A stretch of 64,000 nt of DNA from Codonopsis lanceolata (lineage: Eukaryota > Streptophyta > Magnoliopsida > Asterales > Campanulaceae), in assembly GCA_013146195.2 (NCBI GenBank), contig CM028382.1, positions 116,759,023 through 116,823,022 of the forward strand. Reading direction: 5' to 3'. The position numbers were made by a program, and so were the translations under genes. Below are positions 11,105-23,202 of this stretch, in pieces. Numbering within the stretch: the stretch's first letter is position 1; each line of letters begins with the position of its first letter. The notes beneath the pieces were generated by a model, which saw only the letters and a list, made by a program, of their open reading frames with translations, was not told where the DNA came from and ran no database searches.

Positions 11105-12470
11105 TCTCTTTGCTCATTAATATATTTCTCTATCTGTGTACATTTCTCTCTCATCTCCTCATTAATACTCCCCTACCCCTTCCCACTCCCTACCGTCACC
11201 TCACTTTGAATCCCCCCAAACCTATCATTTCCCATATAACTCTCTTTCATCTCATTCAATTCTTCAATCCTCTCTCTCTCTCATCTCCTCACTTTGAATA
11301 ATACACAATAATCACTTTTTTATTTTTGCCTATTTTAATTCAATATCAAAGTTGCTCTTCATTTTTCTCCATCAAAACACCCAACAATGGACTCATTCCT
11401 CCACACACAGAAAAAACAACAACAAACCCACCTTCCCAACCACCGATTCCAAGAAGCACCACCTAAAATCATCAAACTTCGACCTCAAACCTAGTTGTGA
11501 TTCAACGCGAAAGATACAGGAAATACGGCACCGCATGAGGTACGATGCTGAAATTTTGGGCATTTGAAGCGGTACGATGCTGAAAATTGGGCGTTGCAAG
11601 CGATACGTGCAGAAAATTGGGCGTCGTAAGTTCCTAAATAATGAAAAAAGACTCGTAAGTTGCAACAACGCCGACAATTTAGGCATCGTAAGGTGTTCTT
11701 CTCTTTTCAAAACTGTAATTCTCATGGAAGGTACTCTCATCGTTAACATTGGTGTCGTTGTTCATATCCTCCTTCTGTGTCGTTTTGTATTCATTGATTT
11801 CTTTTGTTGATTCTAGTACATGGTTTTAGTTTATCAATTACTTAAACAAGGGTAACCCACTCAATATAATAAAATGTCTGGTACTTAATGTTATATTATG
11901 TCTGGTTTAGGAATTAGGAATCATGTCAGACGGGCTCTATTGAGCATTGTTATTAAATATTTTTATGGATGAAGAATCAGAAAAATTATTGTGCGCGAAA
12001 TGACATATACAACATGATGATCACGCTACATGTAAGGAGTAAAAGACGGCCGGATGAGGAGGAACATTTTAAGAAGAAAATAATGAAAAATGACTTATGC
12101 GGTTGAATAAAACAATAAGGTAGTGGAATTATTCCTTTTTATTATACCAGTGCGAATTTTTTATTATGCATTTAAAGGTTTTTAAAATTGTTGGCCAATA
12201 AAGAGATTAAGTAGATACATTTAAATGATTAATAAAAATCAAAACTCACAAAGATAAATAAGCTGAGTAGTGAGTAGTTGACTAGTTGAGACGTTGGTCA
12301 TGATTCAAAGGAATGATATCGTGAGTTAATGTTGTAATATTATTACAAGTTTTATGTTAAAATGATTAGATTAAATGTATTTAAATTTTTACATCATTAT
12401 ATCAAATATGTTTTTTTTCTTCTAAATAACGACGTGTATATATTTCAAGGCATCACCAACATACGCTAAA
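11105..12470. other. Gene-free part of the duplicated segment
   Basis: This sequence repeats at 34697-36056 with high similarity by eye. It is CT-rich at first (11105-11310), then AT-rich. Short frames such as the one at 11352-11567 contain no domain and are interrupted differently in the two copies. The repeated GGGC(A/G)TCG motifs near 11530-11690 echo those at 2460-2650. I see no gene. Confidence 0.7.
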
Positions 12471-12839
12471 GAAGTTTGATATAATGATGTAAAAGAAGCA
12501 GAGAAAGCGTTGTTGGAGAAGAAGAAAAAGAAGTTTCTCTTTGGGTAATATAAAAGCAGAGAAAGCGTTGCCAGAAAATGACCAAAATGCCAAATTGGTA
12601 ACTGACACCGGAAAGTATGGGGAAATAGGAGGAAATACAAGGCACACTCAACACTCACCACTCTAGGAGTCCACCAAAGAGTTTAGAGTAAGATATCTGA
12701 AAAGCTCACAAAATATCTATTCATAATTTGTGTTTTGTTCATTACAAAATAACCCTTTTATAGGAAAACTTGGAACAACCCTCCAAGATAAGTCAATGAA
12801 CAAAATACTAAGGGTGAGGCTGCTCATTTTCCTAAGTGT

Positions 12840-13801
12840 CCAAAATGAGAGAATCACATAATACCAATAGTTGGAAGGACTCTTCAAATTTTTGCAGCAA
12901 AGTATTATTCCCTGAACTTACAGCAACAATCTGCAACTTTTCTGGGAGGATGTTAGCATGGATTTTGTTGTTGGGTTGCCTCGCACTCAAAGAAATAAAG
13001 ATTCAGTCATGGTGGTGGTTGATCGCTTCTCAAAAATGGTACATTTTGTCTCTTGCACAAAGACTTTGGATGCTACACATGTCACTGATCTTTACTTCAA
13101 GTAAATTGTGCGGCTTCATGGTATTCCAAGGACAATTACATCTAATCGGGATTCAAAATTTATGAGTCATTTTTTGATACACTTTGGAGGAAGCTTGGAA
13201 CTAAACTTCAATTTAGTTCGTCTCATCATCCACGGGCAGACGACAAACAGTCGCGTGAGCGTGAGCTTGGGAAATATTTTGCAGTATGATTGGCAAAAAT
13301 CCACGTCAATGGGATGCAATATTGGCTCAAGCAGAGTTTGCGTATAATCGATCTTCTAGCCAAACTACTGGTAGGAGCCCACTAGAAGTTGTGTATGGTC
13401 ATAATCCAATTACTCCATTGTATTTAGCTCCCCTTCCTACCACTCAACATTTTAGTGGTGACGGTGAAGAACGTGCTAAGTACATAAAGAAGATGCATGA
13501 GCAGGTTCGACAAGAAATTATCAAACAAAATGGGAAGTACCAAAGAAGTGCAAATAAGCATCGGAAGCAATTAGCTTTCAAGGAGGGAGATTTGGTTTGG
13601 ATTACTTTGAGGAAAGAGCGATTCCCTCGTGGACGTCATGAAAAATTGAAACCAAGGGCTGATGGTCCATTCAGGATCTTGAAAAAGATTGGTGACAATA
13701 CTTATGAAGTAGAATTACCGGATAATTATGGTGTTTCATCAACTTTCAATGTTGCTGACCTCTATCCATTCGTTGGAGCTGAATCTGATCGAGTAAACTA
13801 G
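12840..13801 (+). pseudogene. Ty3/gypsy integrase remnant inside the Helitron insertion
   Basis: Translation across several frames gives MDFVVGLPRTQRNKDSVMVV, VDRFSKMVHF and IVRLHGIPRTI, then, in the 171-residue frame at 13286-13801, AYNRSSSQTTGRSPLEVVYG and DGPFRILKKIGDNTYEVELP. These are the core and C-terminal parts of a chromovirus-type integrase. The second catalytic region is altered (the expected SDRD motif reads SNRD), and frame breaks and an in-frame stop occur near 13097-13280. No chromodomain is visible after the last block. It has no flanking LTR that I could identify, which fits a fragment carried by another element. Confidence 0.75.
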
Positions 13802-14326
13802 AAAAAAAGTTATAAAATGATATGTAAATGACGCAAAACTTAGGTTGGGTGTGGCAAAGTGAGACTTCATAGATACTTTGATGAAATTTTGTATTTTTTA
13901 GTGTAACTATATACTTTGGGGTTGAGAGTTTGATTCTCCAACACATTTTTTTTAAAAGAGTCATAAATTTCATAAACGACATAAGCAAAGTCTCCAACAA
14001 CAATGTGCTTATCTAAGATAGAAATTTTGAATTGTTTTCAATTTACAAACTGATAAAAATGAATGAACTCATGTTTGATATTAAAAAAAAAAGATTTAAA
14101 AATAACCAACAAAAAAGATAAATGTGTAGGATAAGTTGCTATACAATGACTAAAAGCATACATTATAAATGACCGAAAAACAAAGTATCATAAATGCTAA
14201 ACACACAACAACATAATTTATAAGTCTAAAAAACTGTAAAGATTAAAACACACAAAAATCTAATAATTAAAAGTCAACAAAAAAATGAAGGAAACAACAA
14301 ATCACTTTTAACAAAATCATTAACAC

Positions 14327-14354
14327 CACGTGCAACGCACGTGAACCTTACTAG
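14327..14354 (+). other. Inner Helitron 3' terminus (hairpin plus CTAG)
   Basis: CACGTGC at 14327-14333 and GCACGTG at 14337-14343 form a perfect 7-bp stem with a 3-base loop. It is followed seven bases later by CTAG (14351-14354) and then T. A GC-rich hairpin shortly before a CTRR end is the standard 3' terminus of plant Helitrons. The helicase remnant resumes right after it, so a smaller Helitron probably landed inside a larger one. Confidence 0.65.
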
Positions 14355-14355
14355 T

Positions 14356-14840
14356 AGTATAAAGTGTTCGGCATTGTCTAACCATGAATTAACATTTAAG
14401 GTTGGTGTTTCAGTGATGTTGCTGAGAAACATTGACCCTGCTGCTGATGTTGTTGAGAAATATTGACTCTGCTGCTAGGTTGTGCAATGGAATAAGACTA
14501 ATTATTACCATGCTTGAGAATCACGCTATTGAAGTAAAATTTTTGAATGGAAGCAATGTTGGAGACAAAATGTTTATACCAAGAATGTCATTGTCTCTAT
14601 TAGCTATGAGGTTGTCTTTCAAGTTTCTAAAAAAGATCATTTCCATTGGTAGTATCGTATGTCATGACAATTAGCATCAAGGTCAATCACTATCGCATGT
14701 ATGATTCTTCTTGAAGAAGTCGATTCATCGTTGTATGTTAAGGGTAACAAACAAACCGTTCTGGTTTGAAGATATTAATACTGATGAAAATGGAAAGCCA
14801 ACAAATGTTGTGTATAAGAAAATTTTTAAAAATATATAAT
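14356..14840 (+). pseudogene. C-terminal remnant of a Helitron PIF1-like helicase
   Basis: Translation gives LSNHELTFKVGVSVMLLRNI, then RLCNGIRLIITMLENHAIE, GSNVGDKMFIPRMSLSL, and, after a frame change, AMTINKHQGQSLSH-type residues and NVVYKKIFKNI. This is the conserved end of the helicase half of plant Rep-helicase proteins, which unwind DNA during rolling-circle transposition. A short internal duplication (LLRNIDPAAD...VEKY) and frameshifts interrupt it. The upstream Rep and helicase motifs are not present. Its position about 150 bp before the ACTAG end at 15002 matches the normal layout of an autonomous Helitron. Confidence 0.7.
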
Positions 14841-15002
14841 ATTACCAATAAAATGATGTACTTATATTTAAGTAGTTGTCTCAAACATTACTTTTTTTAA
14901 TTTATTCTTTTAATTTTGATTTTCTTATTTGTTTTGCTTAAATATTATATAATTAAAAAAAATATTTTTGTTCGTGCGTTTAACGTATGGGTGTAAAACT
15001 AG

Positions 15003-15848
15003 TTTGGTAGTAATATTGAAAGCTTTTGCATAATCTTTGATTCTCTCCTTGCCTTTTAGCTGTCACTTCACAGGAATAATTTTATACTGTGGAAAAATCA
15101 GAAGAATCATACTCGCAGTCGCATATTAATTATCAAACATTCTGGCTGAAAGAAAAATAAAAATAAAAATAAAAATAGATGTCAGACTGAGATGAGGGTT
15201 TTCATGATAAAGCGGACCTTTTGATTAATGAGGAGTCCAGATCTCCTCACTACTACCTGGTGTCTCACTTTTATCTCCACCATCAGTATTCCATTATCGT
15301 GCATCTCAATCAACGATTGATTGAAAAGTGCATGGCACACAAGTCAGCACATTCTGACTTAATGAGACGCTATGATTTATTGGGAAAACCCTGGAAATGT
15401 GCGTCCATTACATAACCCCGAATATTACCTCAAAAGTACAAAAACGTGTAAAATAAATTATGGTACTCGTTCCTTTCATAATCATAAAATATTTAAAAGG
15501 AAATGTTCCTCACATTTATAAACTAGTAATACAAATTCCATCCATGTGGAGTATGCGCATATATTTTTGAAGTACTATCATCAACTAATCCAATGATTTG
15601 GTTCACTAACTTGGACGTCCCATGTTTGACCCTCTCAACCAAAAATTAAACCTACATTCAATCTGGTAGACCAAAACAAACAACAACTTGCCATGTGTGG
15701 ATTTGTCAAATAGCTCTTTTTCTATATCCGTTTCAGTCAAAGAGTTCATATTTCAAAAGTCTAATTATTAAGAGATACTAGCTATATAACTAGCATTAAT
15801 ATTGATCATAATTACAATAATCTTTAACCATAATCAATACGAAAAATA
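15003..15848. other. Gene-free part of the duplicated segment
   Basis: This corresponds to 36057-36767 in the second copy. A 134-bp stretch (15233-15366) is absent there; it is bounded by TTAATGAG at 15225-15232 and 15359-15366, and the second copy keeps only one of these. No coding sequence was recognised. Confidence 0.7.
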
Positions 15849-17101
15849 GTTAATTTTGTCACTGTACTTTGACATTGTACTATTTTTTGAGCAAAATTGT
15901 CATTTACGTTTAAAGATATATGTAATTTCACCACTATCCCTAACTGTCATCCAATTTTAACGGAATTAATTTAAGTTGTCTCCCCTAAAGTTTTTTAAAA
16001 TGTTGGAAGATCATTAATGATTGTTGATGTTAAAAAGTAGATTGTTTTTTTGGTTCTTAAATTTTAAGGGGATCCTTTTTTTGTTGCTTTAAGGGTTAAA
16101 AAAAGATACTATTTTATAAACAAAAAATGAATGAATGAAATATAAAAATACAAATAAGAAGAAAAGATATATTGTTTGAATGAAAAATATTTAAATTAAT
16201 TAATATATACATTTTGTCTTAATGGATCATATAATAATAATAAAACATAATAAGTTTAAAGGAAATCTAATCGATTAATAAATTTTGAAAAAAATTAATT
16301 CATTAAATCTAGTTGTTAACACTCATTCATTGAATGTAATTTAACTCGTAAAGAAAATTGCCTTTAATTATAATGTATTAATGCTAAAAAAACGTTTTAA
16401 TTCAACCTATAACAGCCACCATGAAAATTGTGTTGTGTTAATTTGTTTTGAATAATACTCTTTTTTAATGTTATTTGATGATTTATGTCTTATATGTTTT
16501 ACTTAATAATTATTTAATAGTTTATTAAATATTTTTTAATAATTTATTAAAAATTATTTTTTAAATTATTTTTTAAATTTATTTGTAATAATTATTAAGT
16601 AATCTTTTAATAATTTAGTAAATAATTTATTAATAAAAAGGATAACCACCTCCACACATGTGATGATCTCAACCATTAAATATTTTAAAACGGTTTAATC
16701 TCAGTCGGTAAAATTTTTGTCAATTGTAAATGAGCTACTAAGCGCTAATATATTATTAATATTCTTCTCTTATTTTTTATTTAGGCAATATATATATTTT
16801 CTTCTTCTTTGCATTTTTATGTTTCATTCATTTTTTCCTTTTTTTTTTGGTTCATAAAACATATTTTTTAAACCTCTAAAAGAAAAAAAACCTTGATAAT
16901 TTAAGAACCATAAATCATTTAATTTTTAACTTCAACTATCATTAAGTATCTTTCTACATTTTAAAAAACCTTAGGGGAGACAATTTAAATTAATTCTGTT
17001 AAAAAATAGATGACAGTTAGTGATAATGGAGAAATTGAATCTCTCTTTTCAAGTATGATGACAATTTAGCTCGAAAAATATAGTACAGTGACATAATGTA
17101 A
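15849..17101. mobile_element. Long-TIR DNA transposon (MULE-like MITE), first copy
   Basis: The first roughly 250-280 bases (from GTTAATTTTGTCACTGTAC) are mirrored, in inverted orientation, at the right end (…GTACAGTGAC near 17090). Shared landmarks include AACTGTCATC, GAATTAATTTAA, GTCTCCCCTAA and GGTTCTTAAATT. The AT-rich middle has no coding capacity. Long imperfect inverted repeats without a transposase suggest a Mutator-type non-autonomous element. The outermost bases of the right arm are missing compared with the second copy (ending 38036). No clear target duplication was found. Confidence 0.65.
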
Positions 17102-18149
17102 ATAATTAACATGTATTTATGATGAAACATTCTAAAATATTATGATAAACTCTTTAGCTGGAACGAATGAAATAATTAACATGTATTTATATCAAATCAA
17201 TATAGTTGCATAATATCTTCACAAGTACTTCCTCCCTTATTACACTTTTGTTTTTTTGTTTGTTTCAAAAAAATTGTTATGCGTAGAAACTTTGCGTTTT
17301 AAAAACACTTTTCTTATATTACCCTTACATTCTCTTTCAGCTTTTAATCATAATCTATGCACAAGGGCTAAAGAAACTACATACTGTATAAATATTTATA
17401 ATTGAGTAAATTAGTTTTTATTAATCTATGTCCCCAATCAAACGTGACAGAAATTTATGAACAAAAGGAACGATAATATATACAATATAGCCCGCTTCGC
17501 ACGTGAGTAATTAACTAAAGCTAACTGTTGACTTTGATTTAATCATCTTCTAAACTTTTAAAAGTTTTGACGGTGAGGATGTTAATTTTACATTCATATG
17601 TGTGAAAGTACTTATCCCTCATTTTTCTCTCTCAACTACACAAATTATAAATAGAAAAATAAAAATTTCTAATTAAAATGCTAATATCTTAAGCAAAGAC
17701 ACAAAAACGATAGTAGTAAAAGATTTAGCATAGTTATTGGATTCAGGATGAACTGATGGGCCATTCTCCAAACAGTTTCATTGTTTTCCAAATTATTTCA
17801 AGGATGAGTAATGAAGTGAAAACTGATACTCCCGGTTTCGTTGATAGAATTAGAGAGATTGGATAGGACCTACGGGCAAACTGATTCATACACCATTTAA
17901 TTTTCCGGTGAATTAAAAAAGAAACTAAGCATGATTCTTGAGAGCTGCAAGCCCCACCTGAACTGACAAAATGGGAGCATTACTATCATACTATGAGATC
18001 TAGAGGTGTAAACAATTTGGTTTAGTTCGTTACATGTTTATCCGTTATTTTTTAAAATCGAATCAAACTAAATGATCATAAGTTGGTTTGTTGGGTTTGG
18101 TTTTACGTTTACACTTATTTTTTATTAATTAAATAATTTTTGTTATACC
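17102..18149. other. Gene-free flank between the long-TIR element and LINE
   Basis: AT-rich sequence that is repeated at about 38330-40253 in the second copy, where about 0.9 kb of MITE and TTA repeats has been added. No gene, RNA or element was recognised here. Confidence 0.6.
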
Positions 18150-18228
18150 ATTAAACAAATACTCTTTTTATTTTTATTTTTTTGAAACAGGGGCGGCACC
18201 CTGCTAGATTATATTAAAAAAAAAAGAA

Positions 18229-19116
18229 TTACAAACTTGAGGGGACAACCAGCCTTGCCCTTATATATGGAAGGACATGGGAGCCAAGCCTCGAAAAAGA
18301 AATACAACAAAGAACTCCAAAAAGGAAGATCAAACTAAGAGATGCGCACATATGGAGTACCATTTCTATCAAGGTTGATGAGATACGAATATGGGGAGGA
18401 AGAGCAGAAATAGAAGTATAAGTGGAGTCACATTCTATATCAGCCCCCAAATTGGCCAAAGCATCAGCAACCAAATTAGCTTCTCTGAAAATGTGGTGGA
18501 AGGTGAAATCCATCTCAAGAGAAAGGGCATGAATTTTGCGCAACAAATAGATGCTATTCCAAGGAGGTCTGGAGATACCGTTAATGCAATCCAGAAGACT
18601 TAACGAATCGATCTCAATAAAAGCCCGAATATAGCCATTGCTACAAAGCCAAGAGAGGCCTTGAATGAGAGCTTGGCATTCAGCTCTAAAACTGGTAGAG
18701 AAGCCATAGCATGAAGAGAAGGCAAAAATCAGATCTCCGTTACTATTACGAGCTATTCCACCCCCAAAACTCTGACCCGGATTTCCTCGACAAGCACCAT
18801 CCGTGTTAAGTTTGATTGAATCGGCATCTGGTTTAGTCCAAGAGACAATCTGAATAGTTTTGATTTTTGTGCAACCAACACGACTAGAGAAAATAGAACC
18901 CCAATCAGACATATCATGCAAAATCGAAGCCGAAATAATGGAAAAAATTGAGTACTTAATCCGATCAACTATAACTTTGGCGGAGCATCTGATACCATCA
19001 TGAAGGGCTATATTTCTGAATTTCCAAAGCTCCCATAAAATGATTGAAGGGGTGATGCTGTGAAGAGAAGAGTGAACTTTCGAATACCACCAAGCCATGC
19101 ATCTAATATTAATCAC
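18229..19116 (-). pseudogene. LINE ORF2 C-terminus with intact RNase H domain
   Basis: A continuous 295-residue frame contains VSWTKPDADSIKLNTDGACR, FRAECQALIQGLSWL, IEIDSLSLLDCI and HIFREANLVADALANLGADI. These carry the four acidic residues (D, E, D, D) of a plant RVT_3-type RNase H, which degrades the RNA strand of the cDNA hybrid. RNase H domains are found at the C-terminus of some plant L1 LINEs. The residues before it belong to the linker after the zinc-finger RT domain. The frame is intact here but broken in the second copy (40444-41079). It is detached from a working RT, so it is classed as part of a pseudogene. Confidence 0.8.
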
Positions 19117-22080
19117 GAAGCTGAGCTGAACGCCCCAAGAGTGTTAAACTCGGACCAAACGATGCTTGTGATAGAACTAGTCAGGAACACATGGGAATAC
19201 GTTTCCAACTGACCCATGGGGCAACAAGAACAACGGGAGGCAATTTGGATTCCTTTCGTGATGATACTTTCATCAATAGAAAGTTTACACTACCATAAAC
19301 GCCACATAAAACAGCTTATATGCCGTGGGAGCTTCTTGTGCCAAATAAAATTAGCCGAGTCAATGAGCGGCCTTTTATGACGAATCAAATTCCATGCAGA
19401 AGATAAGGAGAAATTGCCCCTGGGCATAAGACTCCAGCAAGCTATGTCGGGGCTGTCAGATAAAGTAATACCATGACTCTCGATAAATCGAAGTAAGACA
19501 CAAATGGCCGGGCATTGTCAACAAGATGGTTGGAACTATCAAATAAGTTTCGAACTTGAGGAAAAGATTGCGAAGAAGGCTGAGCAAGACTGCCATCAGG
19601 CAGCCAATATTCAATCCACGTCGAGCAATTTCCTTTCCCTATAATCCATTTAATAAAGGGGTCAACATTAGATCTAATCGCACACATTCTCCTCCAAGTG
19701 TAGGAGCCCCGGCCCGAGCGAGAGAGGATGAGGCAGTGAAAGATTTCTCCTCATAAATTGCACCCACAGGCTGTTGTCAGATCAAAAACGCCACCATAAG
19801 TTCACAGAAAATGCCTTGATCACATAGTGAGCGAACGAACGAATGCCAACGCCGCTTCGTGATAGGCTCTGGCAGTTATGCCACGCAATCCAGTGGGCTT
19901 TAGCTTTTCCTTCAATAGAGCCCCAGAAAAAGTTAGAAAGAATTTTGTTAATGTGATTGATAATTGCAGAAGGGGGATCAAGGACCGCAATCTGATACAT
20001 AATAATAGAATGTAACACCGAATTGATAAGGGTGATTTTGCCCGCTTGATTGAGGAAACAGCCAAACTACGAGTTAATCTTAACCTGAAGTTTCCCAATG
20101 AGATGGTCAAAAAGAGCACGTTTTTTACGACCTTCGAATAAAGGACAAATGCCCTTAAGGCACGTAGCATGCGATTTTTGTGGTTGAAACCCAAATGACG
20201 TTGATCATTGCACTCGAAGAAAAGTCTGCGGAAATCATAAAACAACTCTTACCAGAATTAATCAATTGGCCAGAACATTTTTCATAAGAGGTAAGAAGAT
20301 TACGGTGCTTCACAAGAGAGTGCTTATGACCATTACAAAATATAACAACATCATCGGCAAAAGCTATGTGCGAAATAATCGGGCAAGCACCAGAGGTCGA
20401 GTCGAAAGCATAATGAGGATTAGCCCTCAGTAACTCAATAAGGCCACGATTGAGCACTTCAGCGAAGAATGATAAATAAGTTGGGGATAAAGGATCCCCC
20501 GACCATGAGTAGAATGAAAAAGGGTGGGAGCCTACGAGGCGGCTAATCGCCAGTAATTACTTTGTTACAGAAATTGCAGAGACTAATAGGTCTGAGATCT
20601 GTAAAGGAGTCAATATTATTATACTTCGGAATGGTGACTAAGATAGTACTGGTCCATGATTTTGGCATCTCAAAACCAGAAAAAAAAAAACTCGGTAATA
20701 GACATATGGAGGTCTTCAGCAATGATGTCCCAACAGGAAGTATAAAATTTACCAGAAAAACCATCTCTGGTCCCGCCGCACTATCGCCACAAACAAAGAT
20801 CAAAGACAACCTTCTTAATCTCATCAGCAGAAGGAAGAGGGCGTTGAAGCTCATTCTCAGGCGGAGAGAAACAATGGAAGGAATGACCGAAAGCAAATCG
20901 TCATCATAAGTAGCACAAGCAGCGAGTTGCTCGATGTAGAATTCAATGGCTGCCTTTCTAATATCATCCTCAGTACTGACCATGTTATCATGAATATCAT
21001 TGATTTTATGAATAAAGAGCTTGTTACGAGTTTGCTTAACCGAAGAGTGAAACAATTTTGTATTGCCATCTCCCTCTTTGAGCCACCTTAAATAAGATTT
21101 TTGACGCCAATAATTTTCTTCCACCTTAAGTTTATGCTGAAGATTGGCCTTGGCCAAATGGAGAGCTTCGATTAGGACCGGCTGCTTGTTATCCGCTTCG
21201 TATGAAATCTCCTTAGCAAGAACATCATCTTCATTTGCCGCTTTAATAGCCTGAAAGATGTTACCAAAAGTAGACTTGTTCCAAGATTTTAAAGCACGCC
21301 ACACTTCTTTTAATTTATTGGCAAATTTAACCATAGGCCTACCTCCAACATTAATTTTCCAAGCTCCCTCAACGACTGTAAGAAAGGAATGATGAGAGGT
21401 CCAAATGTTAAGAAACTGAAAGTTATAAGGACGAGGAACCGTGGAAGAGTTAATATCAATCAAGAAAGGAGAGTGATTAGAACAGGTTCTCGTTGAGGTG
21501 TTCGACCCGAGTAGAAAAACTTGGAAGACCAAGCCAGTTGCTCACGCCGATCTAACCTTTGAAAAATGGTAGGCCGCCATCCCTATTGTTGCACCATGTA
21601 AATTGCCTCAAGAAACCCAAATCCGACAAAGGAAAGATTAAACAGTTAAAATTCATGCGCCTTTGCTGCCTCAAATGAACCAATCTAATTTTTTCTTGAG
21701 AGGTCAAATAACGTTGAAGTCACCAACCACCATCCGGGAATTAATGAGTGCCCAAATCGACATGCCAAAGGACTGGCGCCGATGAAGAACATTTAGCATA
21801 GATAAAAAAGATTGATCCCAAGTGTAATGCCCGATATTAAGAGTGAATGTCGTGGGTAGAAACATGTGAAAGCAGATTTGGCTGATTAGATGGTTAGTAG
21901 CGTATGAAAATAAAAACGAAATTTAAGTTCCTAGCTATAAAAGGAAGTTGTGACTTATTAATCATAGGTTCACAAATTGAAAGAAGCGAACAATGAGAAG
22001 AAACCAACTTTTTAAGACGGAAGACCATGGTATCATTACCAACCCCACGATATATTCCGTAGAGAGTCTTAAACGCCATT
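19117..22080 (-). pseudogene. LINE ORF2 remainder, first copy (endonuclease to zinc-finger RT)
   Basis: Fragments on the minus strand include, from 5' to 3', an endonuclease start (SICEPMINKSQLPF near 22000), a long frame at 20543-21532 with YLRWLKEGDGNTKLFHSSVK and SLCNFCNKVIT, an RT fragment with ISHIAFADDVVIFCNGHKHS (20300-20380, the FADD box), and zinc-finger RT pieces. The endonuclease GDFN region and the RT palm region upstream of FADD are damaged or absent. Frame shifts are much more frequent than in the second copy, as if either the locus or its sequencing is poor next to the gap. Confidence 0.75.
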
Positions 22081-22199
22081 TATAGAGTTATAACCCGTGG
22101 ACTTTACCTTGTAATTGTGATTGGGTCCGTAGCAGAATAATTGGTGGCTTTCCTTTTCTTTTCCTTTGGTTTAAAGAATCCATATTGAGGGCATAAAGA

Positions 22200-23202
22200 T
22201 GGGAAATATTATTTCCGGATCTTCGTCTTCAAAATCTTGTAGCACAAAACGATTGGGGGATATAACTGGTTGGGAATTCTCTTCATGTTCATAATCAAGA
22301 AGCTCATTGATAACAGCCTCATTATTAGTGGCACACTTCACATTCGTTAGCCGGCACCCTCACGTCTCTTTACTAGAGGGCCGTCCCGACATTGATAGGG
22401 TTAATAGGAACCTAATAGACAGAATCACTTATTCACACCACGTGTGAAGTAGGGATTACATCCCCATGGACCTCGGCCAGGCAATGGAAGTAGAAGCACG
22501 GATGTAGAATTTTTATGAGTACTAGCAATATTGGCAGCAGAGATATTGAGCTATCGGATTAGATTTGATAACAACAATTTCTTTTGGCTTCCTGCGATAT
22601 TTGTGGTTCCAAAGAGTGGCGGGAATAAGCAGCGACGCTTCCTTCCGTATTGCTCAGTAGTTTCTTTAGACGAATGCTTGAAAATAGTTTACAAGAGTCT
22701 TCATTATGGCCTCACGGTGACAAAAATGCACATGTGGAAGCCGTTCGCCTCAATTGGTTGCCAAAACCCTTCCAAGATTCCACCGTCAATCCAAATACTT
22801 GACTAGGAATAGGTTTAGTTAGATTCACTTCAATGCATATCCTAGCAACACTAGGCCTAGTTAAGTGCACCAGGAGAATCAATAAGCAGTTACCAATCAT
22901 GCTAGCAATGGAAAAAAGAGCTTGCTTATTGAACAAGTAAATAGGAAGACCGGGGAGAGAAAACCAAAGCCGGACTATGAGGCTTTCAATTTCGGGCTTG
23001 GAATTGAGTTCATTAAAACACACGCATGTGGAATGCCCCACATACCATTGATCTTTAATCCATAGGCGAATTAGCTTCATGGTTCGTTTGAATAAGCACG
23101 TGTTTATGATCGACCAAGAGTAACGGCCGCCTTTAGACCAAAAAGTAAGGAATTTCCTTTTTGCCCATAGTTTCCATGGAACGGCCTACTTGGCTAGAGA
23201 AA
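22200..23202 (-). pseudogene. LINE ORF1 fragment, first copy
   Basis: The minus-strand frame 22712-23080 contains FSLPGLPIYLFNKQALFSIA and ARICIEVNLTKPIPSQV, equivalent to the DUF4283-type RNA-binding region of plant LINE ORF1 proteins. The CCHC knuckle seen at 45186-45230 in the second copy is damaged here. The N-terminus is lost in the N gap. Confidence 0.7.

Larger units (their letters stand above)
12471..15002 (+). mobile_element. Helitron insertion present in only one copy of the duplication
   Basis: Comparison with the second copy shows 2532 extra bases inserted between GCTAAA (ending 12470) and TTTGG (from 15003). The intact site at 36051-36060 reads GCTAAATTTG. Insertion between A and T with no target duplication is the Helitron signature, and the insert ends ACTAG, fitting the 3' CTRR rule. 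About 160 bp before that end lies a degraded Helitron helicase C-terminus. The 5' end begins GAAGTTTG rather than TC, so the 5' terminus is atypical or rearranged. The interior is composite: a gypsy integrase remnant and a second Helitron-like 3' terminus lie within it. Confidence 0.7.
18150..23202 (-). mobile_element. L1-type LINE, first copy, decayed and cut by the gap
   Basis: This is the same insertion as the LINE at 40270-46011. The sequence ATTAAACAAATACTC at 18150-18164 is the 3'-side copy of the target duplication found intact around the second LINE, and a T-rich stretch follows (the element's A-rich tail on the minus strand). The coding order on the minus strand is ORF1 (about 23200-22200) then ORF2 (endonuclease, reverse transcriptase, zinc-finger RT domain, RNase H). 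Many small gaps relative to the second copy break the frames, and about 290 bp of the RT core is missing near 20510-20540. The 5' end is lost in the N gap. Confidence 0.85.

Noticed and set aside
12422..12661. Three overlapping minus-strand frames, about 62-79 residues each
   Set aside because: Straddle the Helitron insertion boundary, overlap in all frames and encode low-complexity Phe/Leu/Ser.
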